Shown: positions 36,034 through 45,172 of the stretch, piece by piece
Layout of the letters: the number at the start of each line of letters is the position of its first letter
Numbering within the stretch: position 1 is the first letter of the stretch
Source of the DNA: Nostoc sp. UHCC 0926
GTDB taxonomy: Bacteria > Cyanobacteriota > Cyanobacteriia > Cyanobacteriales > Nostocaceae
Reading direction: 5' to 3'
NCBI RefSeq assembly: GCF_028623165.1
Contig: NZ_CP117768.1
Coordinates: forward strand, 3,162,001 to 3,226,000
Length of the DNA: 64,000 nt
Notes under the pieces: model-generated
Told to the model about the DNA's origin: nothing
Databases searched by the model: none
The model's input: only the letters and a program-made list of their open reading frames with translations
Position numbers and translations under genes: made by a program

Positions 36034-38676
36034 ATGTCGAAGTTTTATTTTGATACAGATAATAACGCACACAAACCTTTTGAGTTACCGGGAGCAAGAC
36101 CACACTACAACCCCGATCGCCCCGGACAGGTAGAGCATATTTTTCTCGATCTCAGCTTGGATATCCCTAAGCAAAGCTATCAGGGTAGTTGTAGCATTCG
36201 CCTCTTACCAATCCGTAATGGCATTGACCGTTTGACTTTGGATGCTGTCAACCTGAATATCGAGTCTGTGCAGGTGGACGAGGTAGCACAAAATTTTGAC
36301 TACGATGGGGCGCAGCTTTCCATCCAACTTTCTGAGGCGACCCAGATTGGTAAACGCTTACTGATCGCGATCGCCTACTCGGTGGCAAAACCGCAACGTG
36401 GTATTTATTTTATTCAACCAGATAAGCACTATCCAAACAAGCCTACTCAAGTTTGGACTCAGGGAGAAGACGAAGACTCTCGTTTTTGGTTCCCCTGCTT
36501 TGACTATCCAGGACAATTGTCTACTTCAGAAATTCGCGTCCGTGTTCCCAACCCTCTCGTTGCAATTTCCAACGGCGAACTGATTGACACTACAGAAGAT
36601 GGTGATTACAAAATCTACCATTGGTCACAGCAACAAGTTCATCCTACCTACTTGATGACTTTAGCAGTAGGTGATTTTGCCGAAATTCGGGATGAGTGGA
36701 AGGGTAAACCAGTCACTTACTACGTAGAAAAGGGACGGGAGGAAGATGCTAAACGCAGCATGGGCAAAACTCCCCGCATGATCGAATTTTTGAGCCAAAA
36801 GTATGGCTATCCCTATGCTTTCCCGAAATATGCCCAGGTTTGCGTCGATGACTTCATCTTTGGCGGGATGGAAAATACCTCCACAACCCTGTTAACAGAT
36901 AGATGCTTGCTGGATGAACGCGCCGCCTTAGATAACCGTAATACCGAAAGTTTAGTCGTCCACGAACTCGCGCACCAGTGGTTTGGTGATTTAGTAGTGA
37001 TTAAACATTGGTCTCATGCTTGGATTAAGGAAGGAATGGCTTCCTACTCTGAGGTGATATGGACAGAACAGGAATATAGTCTAGAAGAAGCAGCTTACTA
37101 TCGTTTATTGGAAGCTCGTCGTTACATTAGTGAAGATAGCAGCCGCTACCGCCGGCCAATGGTAACACATGTTTACCGGGAAGCTATTGAACTTTACGAT
37201 CGCCACATCTACGAAAAAGGGTCTTGTGTTTATCACATGATTCGGTTTCAATTGGGAGATGAATTATTTTGGCAGGCTATCCAAACATTTATCCAAGATA
37301 ATGCCCACAAAACTGTAGAAACAGTAGACTTACTCAGGGCGATTGAAAAGGCTACCGGACGAAATCTTTTGTTTCTCTTTGACCAATACGTTTATCGTGG
37401 TGGTCATCCCGATTTTAAAGTAGCTTACTCTTGGGATGGAGATGCTAATTTAGCAAAAATTACGGTAACTCAAACCCAAGCTGCTGAAGGTAAAAATGGC
37501 AGTAAGGATTTGTTTGATTTAAAAATCCCTATTGGTTTTGGCTATCCGCTACAAGAAGAAGTGAGAAGTGGGCAGTTAGGAGTTAAAAATAATTCCCAAC
37601 TCCAAACTCCTAACTCACAACTCAAAACTTTTATAGTGCGAGTAAATGAACGTGAACAAAGCTTCTACTTCCCCCTAGAAAATAAGCCCCAATTTATCAG
37701 CTTTGATGTTGGGAATCATTACCTGAAAACAGTAGCTTTGGAGTATCCAATACCAGAGTTAAAAGCCCAGTTAGAATCTGACCCCAACCCGATTTCGCGC
37801 ATCTATGCAGCAGAAGCTTTGGCGAAAAAAGGCGGGTTAGAAGCTACCATTGCACTATCTGCGGCGCTAAAAAATGACCCCTTGTGGGGTGTGCGTGTGG
37901 AAGTGGCTAAACAACTAGCCCAAATTAATTTAGACCAAGCCTTTGATGGCTTAGTTATTGGATTAAAAGATAAAAATGCTTACGTGCGACGATCTGTAGT
38001 GGAAGCACTTGCTCAAATCAAAACTGCTGAAAGCTATAAAGTTGTGAGAAGCTTGTTGCAGAAGGGCGATCCCAGCTACTACGTGGAAGCAACAGCCTCT
38101 CGTGTGATCGGGGCGATCGCATCTGCAAATTTGGAAGAAAAACCCAAGGAAGACAAGGTATTAAAGCTGCTGAAAGGTGTTTTAGAAGAGAAAGCAGGTT
38201 GGAATGAAGTGGTGCGGAGTGGTGCAGTTGCTGGTTTAGCTGAATTCAAAACTTCGGAAACAGCCTTAAATCTGCTAATCGAATACACCAAACTTGGTGT
38301 ACCACAACCTCTACGTTTAGCTACAATTCGCGCTTTAGGAAAGATTTCTGTAGGTCAGAATCCAGTTAATTTGGAACGAATTTTAGAAAAATTAACAGAA
38401 TTAGCCAAAGAAACCTTCTTTTTAACGCAAGTGGCGGTAGCAGCAGCATTAGGACAAATGGAAACACCCAAAGCAGTCAGGATTTTGCGATCGCTAGCTG
38501 AACAAGCAGTCGATGGGCGTGTACTTCGCTATGCTGAAGAAGAAATTTCTAAGGTGCAAAAGAATATTGGTTCAGAAAAAACCCTGCGTCAATTGCGTGA
38601 AGATTTCGACCAACTCAAACAACAAAACCAGGAATTAAGAAGCCGTTTAGAAAACTTGGAGGCCAAATCTAAATAG
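36034..38676 (+). CDS. M1 family zinc aminopeptidase with C-terminal HEAT repeats
   Basis: This is an 880-residue protein. The N-terminal beta-saddle is followed by the gluzincin domain: substrate motif FGGMENTST near 277-286, zinc site VVHELAHQWFGD near 309-320, and the third ligand Glu in KEGMASYSEV near 332. The GGMEN form replaces the more usual GAMEN, as in many TAF2/cyanobacterial relatives. Residues about 590-840 form HEAT-like helical repeats (DPNPISRIYAAEALAKKGG; KDKNAYVRRSVVEALAQIKT), then a short coiled coil ends the protein. Residues about 510-535 are encoded by an intergenic-type repeat (see findings). It removes N-terminal residues from peptides, probably cytoplasmic. Confidence 0.93.
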   Translation: MSKFYFDTDNNAHKPFELPGARPHYNPDRPGQVEHIFLDLSLDIPKQSYQGSCSIRLLPIRNGIDRLTLDAVNLNIESVQVDEVAQNFDYDGAQLSIQLSEATQIGKRLLIAIAYSVAKPQRGIYFIQPDKHYPNKPTQVWTQGEDEDSRFWFPCFDYPGQLSTSEIRVRVPNPLVAISNGELIDTTEDGDYKIYHWSQQQVHPTYLMTLAVGDFAEIRDEWKGKPVTYYVEKGREEDAKRSMGKTPRMIEFLSQKYGYPYAFPKYAQVCVDDFIFGGMENTSTTLLTDRCLLDERAALDNRNTESLVVHELAHQWFGDLVVIKHWSHAWIKEGMASYSEVIWTEQEYSLEEAAYYRLLEARRYISEDSSRYRRPMVTHVYREAIELYDRHIYEKGSCVYHMIRFQLGDELFWQAIQTFIQDNAHKTVETVDLLRAIEKATGRNLLFLFDQYVYRGGHPDFKVAYSWDGDANLAKITVTQTQAAEGKNGSKDLFDLKIPIGFGYPLQEEVRSGQLGVKNNSQLQTPNSQLKTFIVRVNEREQSFYFPLENKPQFISFDVGNHYLKTVALEYPIPELKAQLESDPNPISRIYAAEALAKKGGLEATIALSAALKNDPLWGVRVEVAKQLAQINLDQAFDGLVIGLKDKNAYVRRSVVEALAQIKTAESYKVVRSLLQKGDPSYYVEATASRVIGAIASANLEEKPKEDKVLKLLKGVLEEKAGWNEVVRSGAVAGLAEFKTSETALNLLIEYTKLGVPQPLRLATIRALGKISVGQNPVNLERILEKLTELAKETFFLTQVAVAAALGQMETPKAVRILRSLAEQAVDGRVLRYAEEEISKVQKNIGSEKTLRQLREDFDQLKQQNQELRSRLENLEAKSK

Positions 38677-39857
38677 CACTACATGATAATTAAAAGTAGC
38701 TTATTGGTAATTGGTAATTGTGGCAAAACCACTACCAATTATCAAATTTATAGCAGTCCTAAATGATAATTATGTTATGAGTCGCGGGTTGATTCATCCA
38801 CCTAACTATACATTTTGTCCTGCAAGAAACCGAACAGATATAGGACTTACGCAAAAAAACTCTCAAACTCTTATTCCTCCGTGTCGCGCCAGTTGCTTCT
38901 CCTAAGGGAGACGCTGCGCGTAGCTTGCTTCCCCGCAGGGGTACAAGTCGGGGAACCGCAAGGGCGCACTGGCTTGTCTGCGTCCTCTGCGGTTCGATTT
39001 TCCGTTACCTGTGCGTAAGTCCTGATACCATTTCTTTGTGAGGCTACGCCAAATTTTCTTGGCTTCTTATTTGTTTATTTATTTATTTTTTTTTTCTTTG
39101 TGTCCTTCTCTACGAGACACTGCGCGAATGCGGTTCGTTCATCATATAGTTTGGCGCATCTTCATACAGAATTGCTATGAAATAGATCACCTGACTTACC
39201 CTCGTTATATGCGCGTTTTGGCTTCGTTGAAACTAATATACGGTGAGGATATAACATGTCTAAATTGCAGTAGTATGCTACTTGGGCTTGTCCTGGTTAG
39301 TCAAGAAAAGCCTGTTTCTGTTAGTAATAACTTCTGACTGGGCTGTAATTACAGTTACAGCAGTCACCTGTGGTGCTATTTTATCAACTTCATTATGGAC
39401 GAGTGTTTTAGAAGACCATGATCGCAGGAGATTCAGGCAAAGCTAAATGGGTGGCTAAGACAATCTGAATTTTAAAATGATTAAATCCAAGACAGTAATA
39501 GTACTACTGCTCCATATAACTATTAGTAAATAAAGTTACTTAACTATCGCAGTTTATTTAAATTTGTATACATCAAATATAGGTAAATATTTATATTTTT
39601 ATAAACAATGGTTAAGAAAAGATAAAATCATCTGAAACTTGGATAAGTAGTTGTAGTTTTATAAAGTATAATTAAGAAAAAGATAAACAAATCTAGGCAG
39701 TAATATAGGCTAAAATCGCCTCGAACACTATCCCCAAAGGATAAAGTTCTAGTTGTTTTAGATAAAAGACTACCGCAATTCTGAACTTGCAACTAACTTG
39801 TGAGTCAGCATAAAAACCATCATTGTAAATTTTTCAGTTGAAGAGGCAAAAAAAGGC
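38677..39857. other. 1.2-kb intergenic region with a MITE-like element
   Basis: No convincing gene. The element at 38842-39023 is described separately. An open frame at 39038-39337 has no recognisable product and lies in AT-rich, repeat-like text, so it is not called. Around 39597-39690 two similar blocks (TTTTATAAACAATGGTTAAG and TTTTATAAAGTATAATTAAG) occur in tandem. The promoter of the UbiB-like gene should be near 39700-39840. Confidence 0.55.
38842..39023. mobile_element. MITE-like element with 12-bp terminal inverted repeats
   Basis: AGGACTTACGCA at 38842-38853 is matched by a perfect inverted TGCGTAAGTCCT at 39012-39023. The 158 bp between have no transposase. They contain an inverted copy (38887-38973) of the 87-bp repeat found at 56117-56203. 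Small size, perfect ends and lack of coding make a non-autonomous transposon likely; the parent family is not identified from sequence alone. Confidence 0.7.
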
Positions 39858-41582
39858 GTGGGTCAGTATCAACCTGCTCAACTACAACTCTATAATCCAG
39901 ATGCGATCGCTCGCTACTATAGTTACCGTCCCTGGCTAGCATGGGGGCGACTGCTGAGAATTATCTCCTCTTTTGCAGGATTTCTACTCAATCTCAAGTG
40001 GGACGAATGGCAAGATAAAGTTGAGCAGAATAAGGGTAAACGAGCTATCCAGTTGCGAGAACTGCTGACCAGGCTCGGCCCGACTTTTATTAAAGTTGGT
40101 CAAGCCCTCTCTACCAGGCCTGACCTGATACGCAAAGATTTCTTAGAAGAACTGATAAAGTTACAAGACCAGTTACCACCTTTCGATAATGCGATCGCTT
40201 ACCAGATTATCGAAACTGAGCTAGACCGTCCAATCCATGAAAGCTTTAGTGAACTGTCACCTAACCCGGTAGCAGCAGCTAGCTTGGGTCAAGTATACCG
40301 TGGTCGTCTAGTCAGCGGCGAAGAAGTCGCAGTGAAGGTGCAACGCCCCAACTTACACCCGGTAATCACACGCGACCTATATCTAATGCGTTGGGCAGCA
40401 GGTTGGCTAGCTCCTTGGTTGCCTTTAAATCTCGGTCACGACCTAAGTTTAATTGTGGACGAGTTTGGCACGAAGCTATTTGAAGAAATTGACTATATTA
40501 ATGAAGGCCGCAACGCCGAACATTTTGCTAGTAACTTCCGCAACGACCCGCAAGTTAAAGTTCCAGGTATTTACTGGCGTTATACCAATACCCACGTTTT
40601 AACCCTGGAATGGATTGACGGCTTCAAGCTGACAGATACTAAACGCATCCGCGAAGCAGGTTTAGACCCTGAGGCGATCATTCAAATTGGCGTTACCTCA
40701 GGATTGCAACAGCTTTTGGAACACGGTTTCTTCCATGCTGACCCTCATCCCGGCAATTTGTTTGCTATACCCGATGGACGTATGGCTTACATTGACTTCG
40801 GCATGATGGATCAGTTGGAGGAAAGCTCTAAAGAAGCACTGGTAGATGCACTAGTGCATTTGGTAAATAAAGACTATACCGACTTAGCCGAAGACTTTGT
40901 AAAATTAGGATTTCTGACTCCAGACACGAATATTTGTCCGATAGTGCCAGCATTAGAAGCGGTGCTGGGAAATGCTATTGGCAAAAATGTCAAGGATTTT
41001 AACTTCAAAACTATTACCGATGAATTCTCGGAACTGATGTACGAATATCCTTTCCGAGTCCCGGCGAAGTTTGCTTTGATTATTCGTTCCTTGGTGACTC
41101 AGGAAGGTATTGCCCTTAGCCTCAACCCGAATTTCAAAATTGTTGAAGTGGGTTATCCCTATATAGCACAGCGCTTGCTGACAGGGGAATCGCCGGAATT
41201 ACGGCGGCGATTATTGAATGTGTTATTCAAAGATGGTAAATTCCAGTGGCAGCGGTTAGAAAATTTGATTGCGATCGCTCGTAGTGATAACAACTTTGAT
41301 GTATTGCCCACAGCCCAGATGGGGTTCCAATATCTAATGTCCGAAGAAGGCAAGTTTCTGCGGCGACAACTAGTACTTGCTCTTACCGAAGATGACCGCC
41401 TCCACACCGAAGATGTCCAACGCCTGTGGAACCTGGTTAAAGATGACTTAAAACCGGATCGTTTACTAAATGTAGCGATCGGTATTTTAACAGACTTATC
41501 CAGGGAAGGCGCAGCTGCTATCCTCCCAAAAGCTACATTCCTTGGGTCTTTTGCTGGAAACCAGTCAACAAACAAAAAATAA
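39858..41582 (+). CDS. ABC1/UbiB/AarF family atypical kinase
   Basis: This is a 574-residue protein with a GTG start. The diagnostic KxGQ motif is in FIKVGQALSTRPDLI near 75. The Ala-rich loop that replaces the P-loop is NPVAAASLGQVYRG near 137, and the invariant Lys follows in VAVKVQRP. Catalytic and metal motifs are HADPHPGNLFA near 296 and YIDFGMMDQ near 311. A C-terminal hydrophobic segment follows. Bacterial UbiB is needed for ubiquinone synthesis; cyanobacterial and plastid relatives affect plastoquinone and tocopherol metabolism. A small membrane protein gene follows 29 bp downstream. Confidence 0.93.
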   Translation: MGQYQPAQLQLYNPDAIARYYSYRPWLAWGRLLRIISSFAGFLLNLKWDEWQDKVEQNKGKRAIQLRELLTRLGPTFIKVGQALSTRPDLIRKDFLEELIKLQDQLPPFDNAIAYQIIETELDRPIHESFSELSPNPVAAASLGQVYRGRLVSGEEVAVKVQRPNLHPVITRDLYLMRWAAGWLAPWLPLNLGHDLSLIVDEFGTKLFEEIDYINEGRNAEHFASNFRNDPQVKVPGIYWRYTNTHVLTLEWIDGFKLTDTKRIREAGLDPEAIIQIGVTSGLQQLLEHGFFHADPHPGNLFAIPDGRMAYIDFGMMDQLEESSKEALVDALVHLVNKDYTDLAEDFVKLGFLTPDTNICPIVPALEAVLGNAIGKNVKDFNFKTITDEFSELMYEYPFRVPAKFALIIRSLVTQEGIALSLNPNFKIVEVGYPYIAQRLLTGESPELRRRLLNVLFKDGKFQWQRLENLIAIARSDNNFDVLPTAQMGFQYLMSEEGKFLRRQLVLALTEDDRLHTEDVQRLWNLVKDDLKPDRLLNVAIGILTDLSREGAAAILPKATFLGSFAGNQSTNKK

Positions 41583-41611
41583 AAATTATTTAATATAAAT
41601 TAGGAGTTTTC

Positions 41612-41986
41612 ATGTACTATTTTCCTGTGCAACCGCCTTATTTTCTGTTACTTGTTGGCTTTCTAACAGCATTAACATCTGGTTTGGCATTATCTGGCAC
41701 TTTGAAAGTAATTGTGCAGAAATGGCCAAGCGAACGCACGGAAAATACTAAACCTCGTTCTTCACTGAAACAATTATTTGTGCCATTTATCGGCATAACT
41801 GCCGGTACTTGTCTATTTCTGTCTTCAGGCTTAGAAATATTTGGCTTTCCCTCCTCTTTGGCTTTAGGAGTCGGTCTACCAATTAGTCTGTTTACTTGTT
41901 TATTAATTTGGTTGCAGTTGGGAAGTATGATGACCTTTATAGAACGCGAAGGTATGCAATCTTTAGATTTAGATTCTATGTCATAG
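41612..41986 (+). CDS. Conserved small membrane protein, function unknown
   Basis: This is a 124-residue protein with three hydrophobic segments (about 8-33, 53-73 and 77-105). A basic loop RTENTKPRSSLKQ lies between the first two and the C-terminus is acidic. A clear TAGGAG lies 9 bp before the ATG. It is 29 bp downstream of the UbiB-like kinase and probably co-transcribed, so a role near membrane lipid or quinone metabolism is possible but unproven. I do not recognise a family. Confidence 0.75.
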   Translation: MYYFPVQPPYFLLLVGFLTALTSGLALSGTLKVIVQKWPSERTENTKPRSSLKQLFVPFIGITAGTCLFLSSGLEIFGFPSSLALGVGLPISLFTCLLIWLQLGSMMTFIEREGMQSLDLDSMS

Positions 41987-42068
41987 ATTTAGAACAATAT
42001 GGTTAAGTTATTATTAACTAAACTGTATTGATATTTAAGATATTTCACTAATTATAGAAATCAACCTA

Positions 42069-42092
42069 AATGCTCACCGTCGCTGGTGAGCA
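42069..42092. terminator. Hairpin after the UbiB operon
   Basis: ATGCTCACC and GGTGAGCAT pair perfectly over 9 bp around a six-base loop. The T run after it is short (TTCATACTTTTG), so termination is plausible but not certain. Confidence 0.5.
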
Positions 42093-42130
42093 TTCATACT
42101 TTTGTTGTCAGGATTTGTCAAAGCTTTGTA

Positions 42131-42268
42131 GGTAAACGTTCACGGGGGTAACGAGAGAATAAGAGGTTACAGGCAAATTAGTCGGATGATTTAGCCTTAT
42201 TTCCTCCAATTCCAGGGCTTGATAGTAGCTCAAAGCCTATTAACTTCGTACCCCCCTGAACGTTTACC
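42131..42268. mobile_element. 138-bp MITE with inverted ends and TTTGTA target duplication
   Basis: The left end GGTAAACGTTCACGGGGGTA and the inverted right end (GTACCCCCCTGAACGTTTACC read on the plus strand with one indel/substitution) are about 20 bp long. The element is flanked on both sides by TTTGTA (42125-42130 and 42269-42274). No open frame lies inside. It sits between the UbiB operon and the second glycan cluster. Confidence 0.82.
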
Positions 42269-42486
42269 TTTGTAGAGATGCAATTAATCACGTCTTAACA
42301 TCTTTTAGGGATTGCATGAGATTTAGTAATCGGATAAAAATAAGTACTATTACAGTAGTCACTACCCACATTATATATGTGAATATAGTATTTGCTTTAA
42401 ATCGAAACAAGCTGTCTAATTCTGCTGTCTCTAAACGTATTTTTGGTGTTAGTTTCAGCTAAATTCTATTTCAAAAATGAAATCTT

Positions 42487-43371
42487 ATGAACCAACAAAA
42501 ACCAGACGTTTGTTTTTGTAGTTTAGCTTTGAGTAAAAGATATCGCTCTCATGCTTTCCTATTAGCTCAAGATATTGAAAAACATTCGCCGGGAACATGC
42601 TTAATTGTCCTAACAGATCAGCCACAAGAATTTAAAAAATATCCTAATGTTTTAGCATTTAAACATGAACAACAGAGCATCGGTTGTTACCACGATAAAA
42701 GATTTGTAATTGCCAAAGCAATATCACTGTTTAATACTTGTATATTTGTCGATGCAGATATCAGAATATTAGATAAGTTACAACCAGACATGAAATGGCT
42801 TCCTGGCATAACAGCAAGAAGTTGTGCCAGTATTGTCAAACACAATCAAGCATATATTAATTCTGTAAATGATGCCTACAAGCCAAATAGAACTAAAGAC
42901 TTGGCCATTCTGAGCAAGCTAGCACAAAAGCTAGACCTGGATTTAAAAGATACTAATATCCAGTTTGTGATGGAAATGTTATTTATAGTTACAAGGCAAA
43001 ATGGGCGTGAAATCGAATTTATCAAGCATTGGGAAACTATTGCACTTTACTGTGAGTTAAATGGTTTTTATGGTGCTGAGGGTTATGCAATAGGATTAGC
43101 TGCTGTTAAGGCTGGATTACCAGTTCGATGGGATGCTATGGACAGTATTGTTTATTTCAAGGATTGGGTAGAACGCCAGAAAATCAAAAAGGGACAAGCA
43201 AATCCCCATAAAACGCTGATATATTTTCAACAGCACGAAGCGATTGAATACCGCCAAAATTCAATTTTCCAAAAGCTGGTACGTAAACTAGATAAATTTA
43301 TCGGCTATTACTATCGTTCATTGTGCTTAAGAATTGCGACATTGAGTAATTTTGATTTTTATTACCGATAA
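42487..43371 (+). CDS. Putative GT-A fold glycosyltransferase, glycan cluster 2
   Basis: This is a 294-residue protein of unrecognised family. The N-terminus (VCFCSLALSKRYRSHAFLLAQDIE) and CIFVDADIRILDKL near 79-92, with a D-x-D-type metal motif, resemble nucleotide-diphospho-sugar transferases. FYGAEGYAIGLAAVKAGLPVRW near 198 fits the acceptor end of such folds. It starts the second glycan cluster on the plus strand, followed 44 bp later by a DUF1919 pseudogene; the remaining cluster genes are on the other strand. Sugar and acceptor unknown. Confidence 0.65.
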   Translation: MNQQKPDVCFCSLALSKRYRSHAFLLAQDIEKHSPGTCLIVLTDQPQEFKKYPNVLAFKHEQQSIGCYHDKRFVIAKAISLFNTCIFVDADIRILDKLQPDMKWLPGITARSCASIVKHNQAYINSVNDAYKPNRTKDLAILSKLAQKLDLDLKDTNIQFVMEMLFIVTRQNGREIEFIKHWETIALYCELNGFYGAEGYAIGLAAVKAGLPVRWDAMDSIVYFKDWVERQKIKKGQANPHKTLIYFQQHEAIEYRQNSIFQKLVRKLDKFIGYYYRSLCLRIATLSNFDFYYR

Positions 43372-43415
43372 CATATTGCCAAAACAATCTGTTCGAGCTT
43401 ACTAAAAACTTCAAT

Positions 43416-44096
43416 ATGACAAACTTCGTAGAAAGTTTTAAAAATTCAACCCGAAAAACGAGAAAAGACTTAAATCGCAAACTCATGTATTTGCGTATCA
43501 AAGATAAGAATTTTACAATCATTTCTAATGACTGTTGGGGTGGGGAAGTCTACAAAGATTTAGGATTAGAGTACACAACCCCTTTTGTTGGGATACGCCT
43601 GTTTGCTCACTGTTATATCAAATTTCTCAAAAATATCAAGGAGTATATTGAATCCCCTCTTACCAGGACTAATGTTTCTCGTTATAATTCAGTTAATCAA
43701 GAATGAGAAAAACGATTTTTTCCGATTGGTTTATTAAGAGACGATGTAGAAATTCATTTTTTTCATGAAGCGAGTGAGGCGCAAGCACAGGAAAAATGAA
43801 ATAGACGGGCAAAAAGAATAAATTGGGATAATCTTTTTATTAAATTTGCAGGTGATAAAGATTTGTGCAATGAGCAACTTTTAGAAGAATTCGACAAATT
43901 AGACTTTCCTCATAAAATCTGTTTCACTGCCAAAGAATATTCTCAACTAAAATCTACCGTATTTGTTAAAAAATATGTGATAAATGGAGCAACTATGTAT
44001 GACATTTCCAGAAAGGATTTTGATGTTGCTGGTTGGCTCAACAAAGAAGGTGGAGAATTCTCAGCTGTGCAAAGGCTAATAAATAAGCTGATTTAA
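43416..44096 (+). pseudogene. DUF1919 exopolysaccharide protein interrupted by two in-frame TGA codons
   Basis: A single frame of 227 codons covers the whole DUF1919 family. It has FTIISNDCWGGEVYKDLGLEY at the N-terminus and FFPIGLLRDDVEIHFFHEAS in the middle. RRAKRINWDNLFIKFAGDKD, FDKLDFPHKICFTAKEY and a normal end follow at TAA 44094-44096. It is cut by TGA near 43704 and again near 43796, the latter between EK and NRR, where family members have Trp. There is no frameshift. Simple TGG-to-TGA decay is the likeliest cause. The family is linked to surface polysaccharide synthesis in several bacteria; the reaction is unknown. Confidence 0.82.
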
Positions 44097-44118
44097 ATGG
44101 CACAACTTTGCTATATTA

Positions 44119-45156
44119 TTAGTACCCATTAATTCTATCCTTGAAGTTACGATACTTTAACTTAATGTTATTGACTCTTTGCTGAATAAAACTACTAGTG
44201 GACTTTTGCAGAAGCACTAGCTGGCTTGGACGCGTAAAGGTTTGAGGAAGTTGTTCAGGCGATTTTAAATAGCGATAATATAAGAAAACATCGCGGTAAG
44301 GAATATCAACATCTTCACCCCCACAAAGCCGCACAAAAGCTGAAGAAGATATACTCATATAGTGTAAGTACGTCAACTTCCGCCCTTCGTCGTAAAGGAC
44401 GTTATTTACCACATCAAATTGAGAACTCCAGTGGTTACCCGTTGCCTGTTCGCAGTCATGAAAAGCAAAGTTATAATACGAAATTCCACTTCTCAACACC
44501 ATGTAGTTAAATAAAGATTGGTCAGGCGCTAAAAAAGCCATAACATCTGCCTCACCTGATGTTAATTTGTTGAGTAAGTCGGCTCTTATAGCTGTAGAAA
44601 AAATATTTTTCTTACTGGCAAACCAACCAGCACAAAATACTTTAGATTGCAAGTTATCTGAGTTAAAAACTTCCTGCATCTGCTCTGGCGAACCATCAAA
44701 AATAAATTTTAAATCAGACTTATACTGAAAATCATTGACTACCCAATCATAGGTATCTAATTTTTCATATACATCATCTACGGGTCCCATTAATAAAGTA
44801 TCTGCATCAAAATAAATAAATTTATCAAAGGGGCCATCCACAGCACAAAATTTGCGATGCATTGGTAACTCATAGAGTTCTGGAAAACCCCACTCTCGCC
44901 AAGTTTTTTGTGCTCTAGGATAATTTTTCCATATCTGGATAGCAAAGTTATCCCAATAAGCTATGGAATCAAAGTCTTCAAATAAGGTGACATTATCTCT
45001 AGATGCAATCTCTACCTTTACTTTGTCTAATCGCTGATTATATGGAAGTATACAAATAGGAATTTTCCTGCCAGCATTAGCTTCTATACTGTTGAGCAAG
45101 GCAACTAATTGGTCATAGACAACATCATTCGCTAGGATATAAATGCCATCAATCAT
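44119..45156 (-). CDS. GT-A type glycosyltransferase-like protein, tandem paralogue A
   Basis: The frame opens at 45192, but ATG 45156 (MIDGIYILANDVV) is chosen. It aligns with the paralogues, removes an overlap and has AGGAG upstream. About 345 residues. DGIYILANDVVYDQLVALLNSIE is the shared N-terminal signature of the three neighbouring genes. FIYFDADTLLMGPVDDVY near 116 has the DxD metal site. ASKKNIFS and LFNYMVLRSGISYYNFAF are also shared. A glycogenin/GT8-like transferase is likely. The sugar is unknown. It is last in a minus-strand operon. Confidence 0.75.
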   Translation of the reverse strand: MIDGIYILANDVVYDQLVALLNSIEANAGRKIPICILPYNQRLDKVKVEIASRDNVTLFEDFDSIAYWDNFAIQIWKNYPRAQKTWREWGFPELYELPMHRKFCAVDGPFDKFIYFDADTLLMGPVDDVYEKLDTYDWVVNDFQYKSDLKFIFDGSPEQMQEVFNSDNLQSKVFCAGWFASKKNIFSTAIRADLLNKLTSGEADVMAFLAPDQSLFNYMVLRSGISYYNFAFHDCEQATGNHWSSQFDVVNNVLYDEGRKLTYLHYMSISSSAFVRLCGGEDVDIPYRDVFLYYRYLKSPEQLPQTFTRPSQLVLLQKSTSSFIQQRVNNIKLKYRNFKDRINGY

Positions 45157-45172
45157 TGGGATACTCCTAATA

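Noticed and set aside
39038-39337. 99-codon open frame
   Set aside because: It lies in AT-rich repeat-like intergenic text with poly-T runs and matches no known protein pattern.
42131-42268. Glutamine-type riboswitch suggested by CGTTCA
   Set aside because: CGTTCA belongs to the terminal inverted repeats of a MITE with target duplication; the rest of the aptamer is missing.
43416-44096. Alternative genetic code with UGA as Trp
   Set aside because: All other genes use TGG for Trp and TGA as a normal stop (for example blaI and the TIGR03792 remnant); local decay is the simpler explanation.
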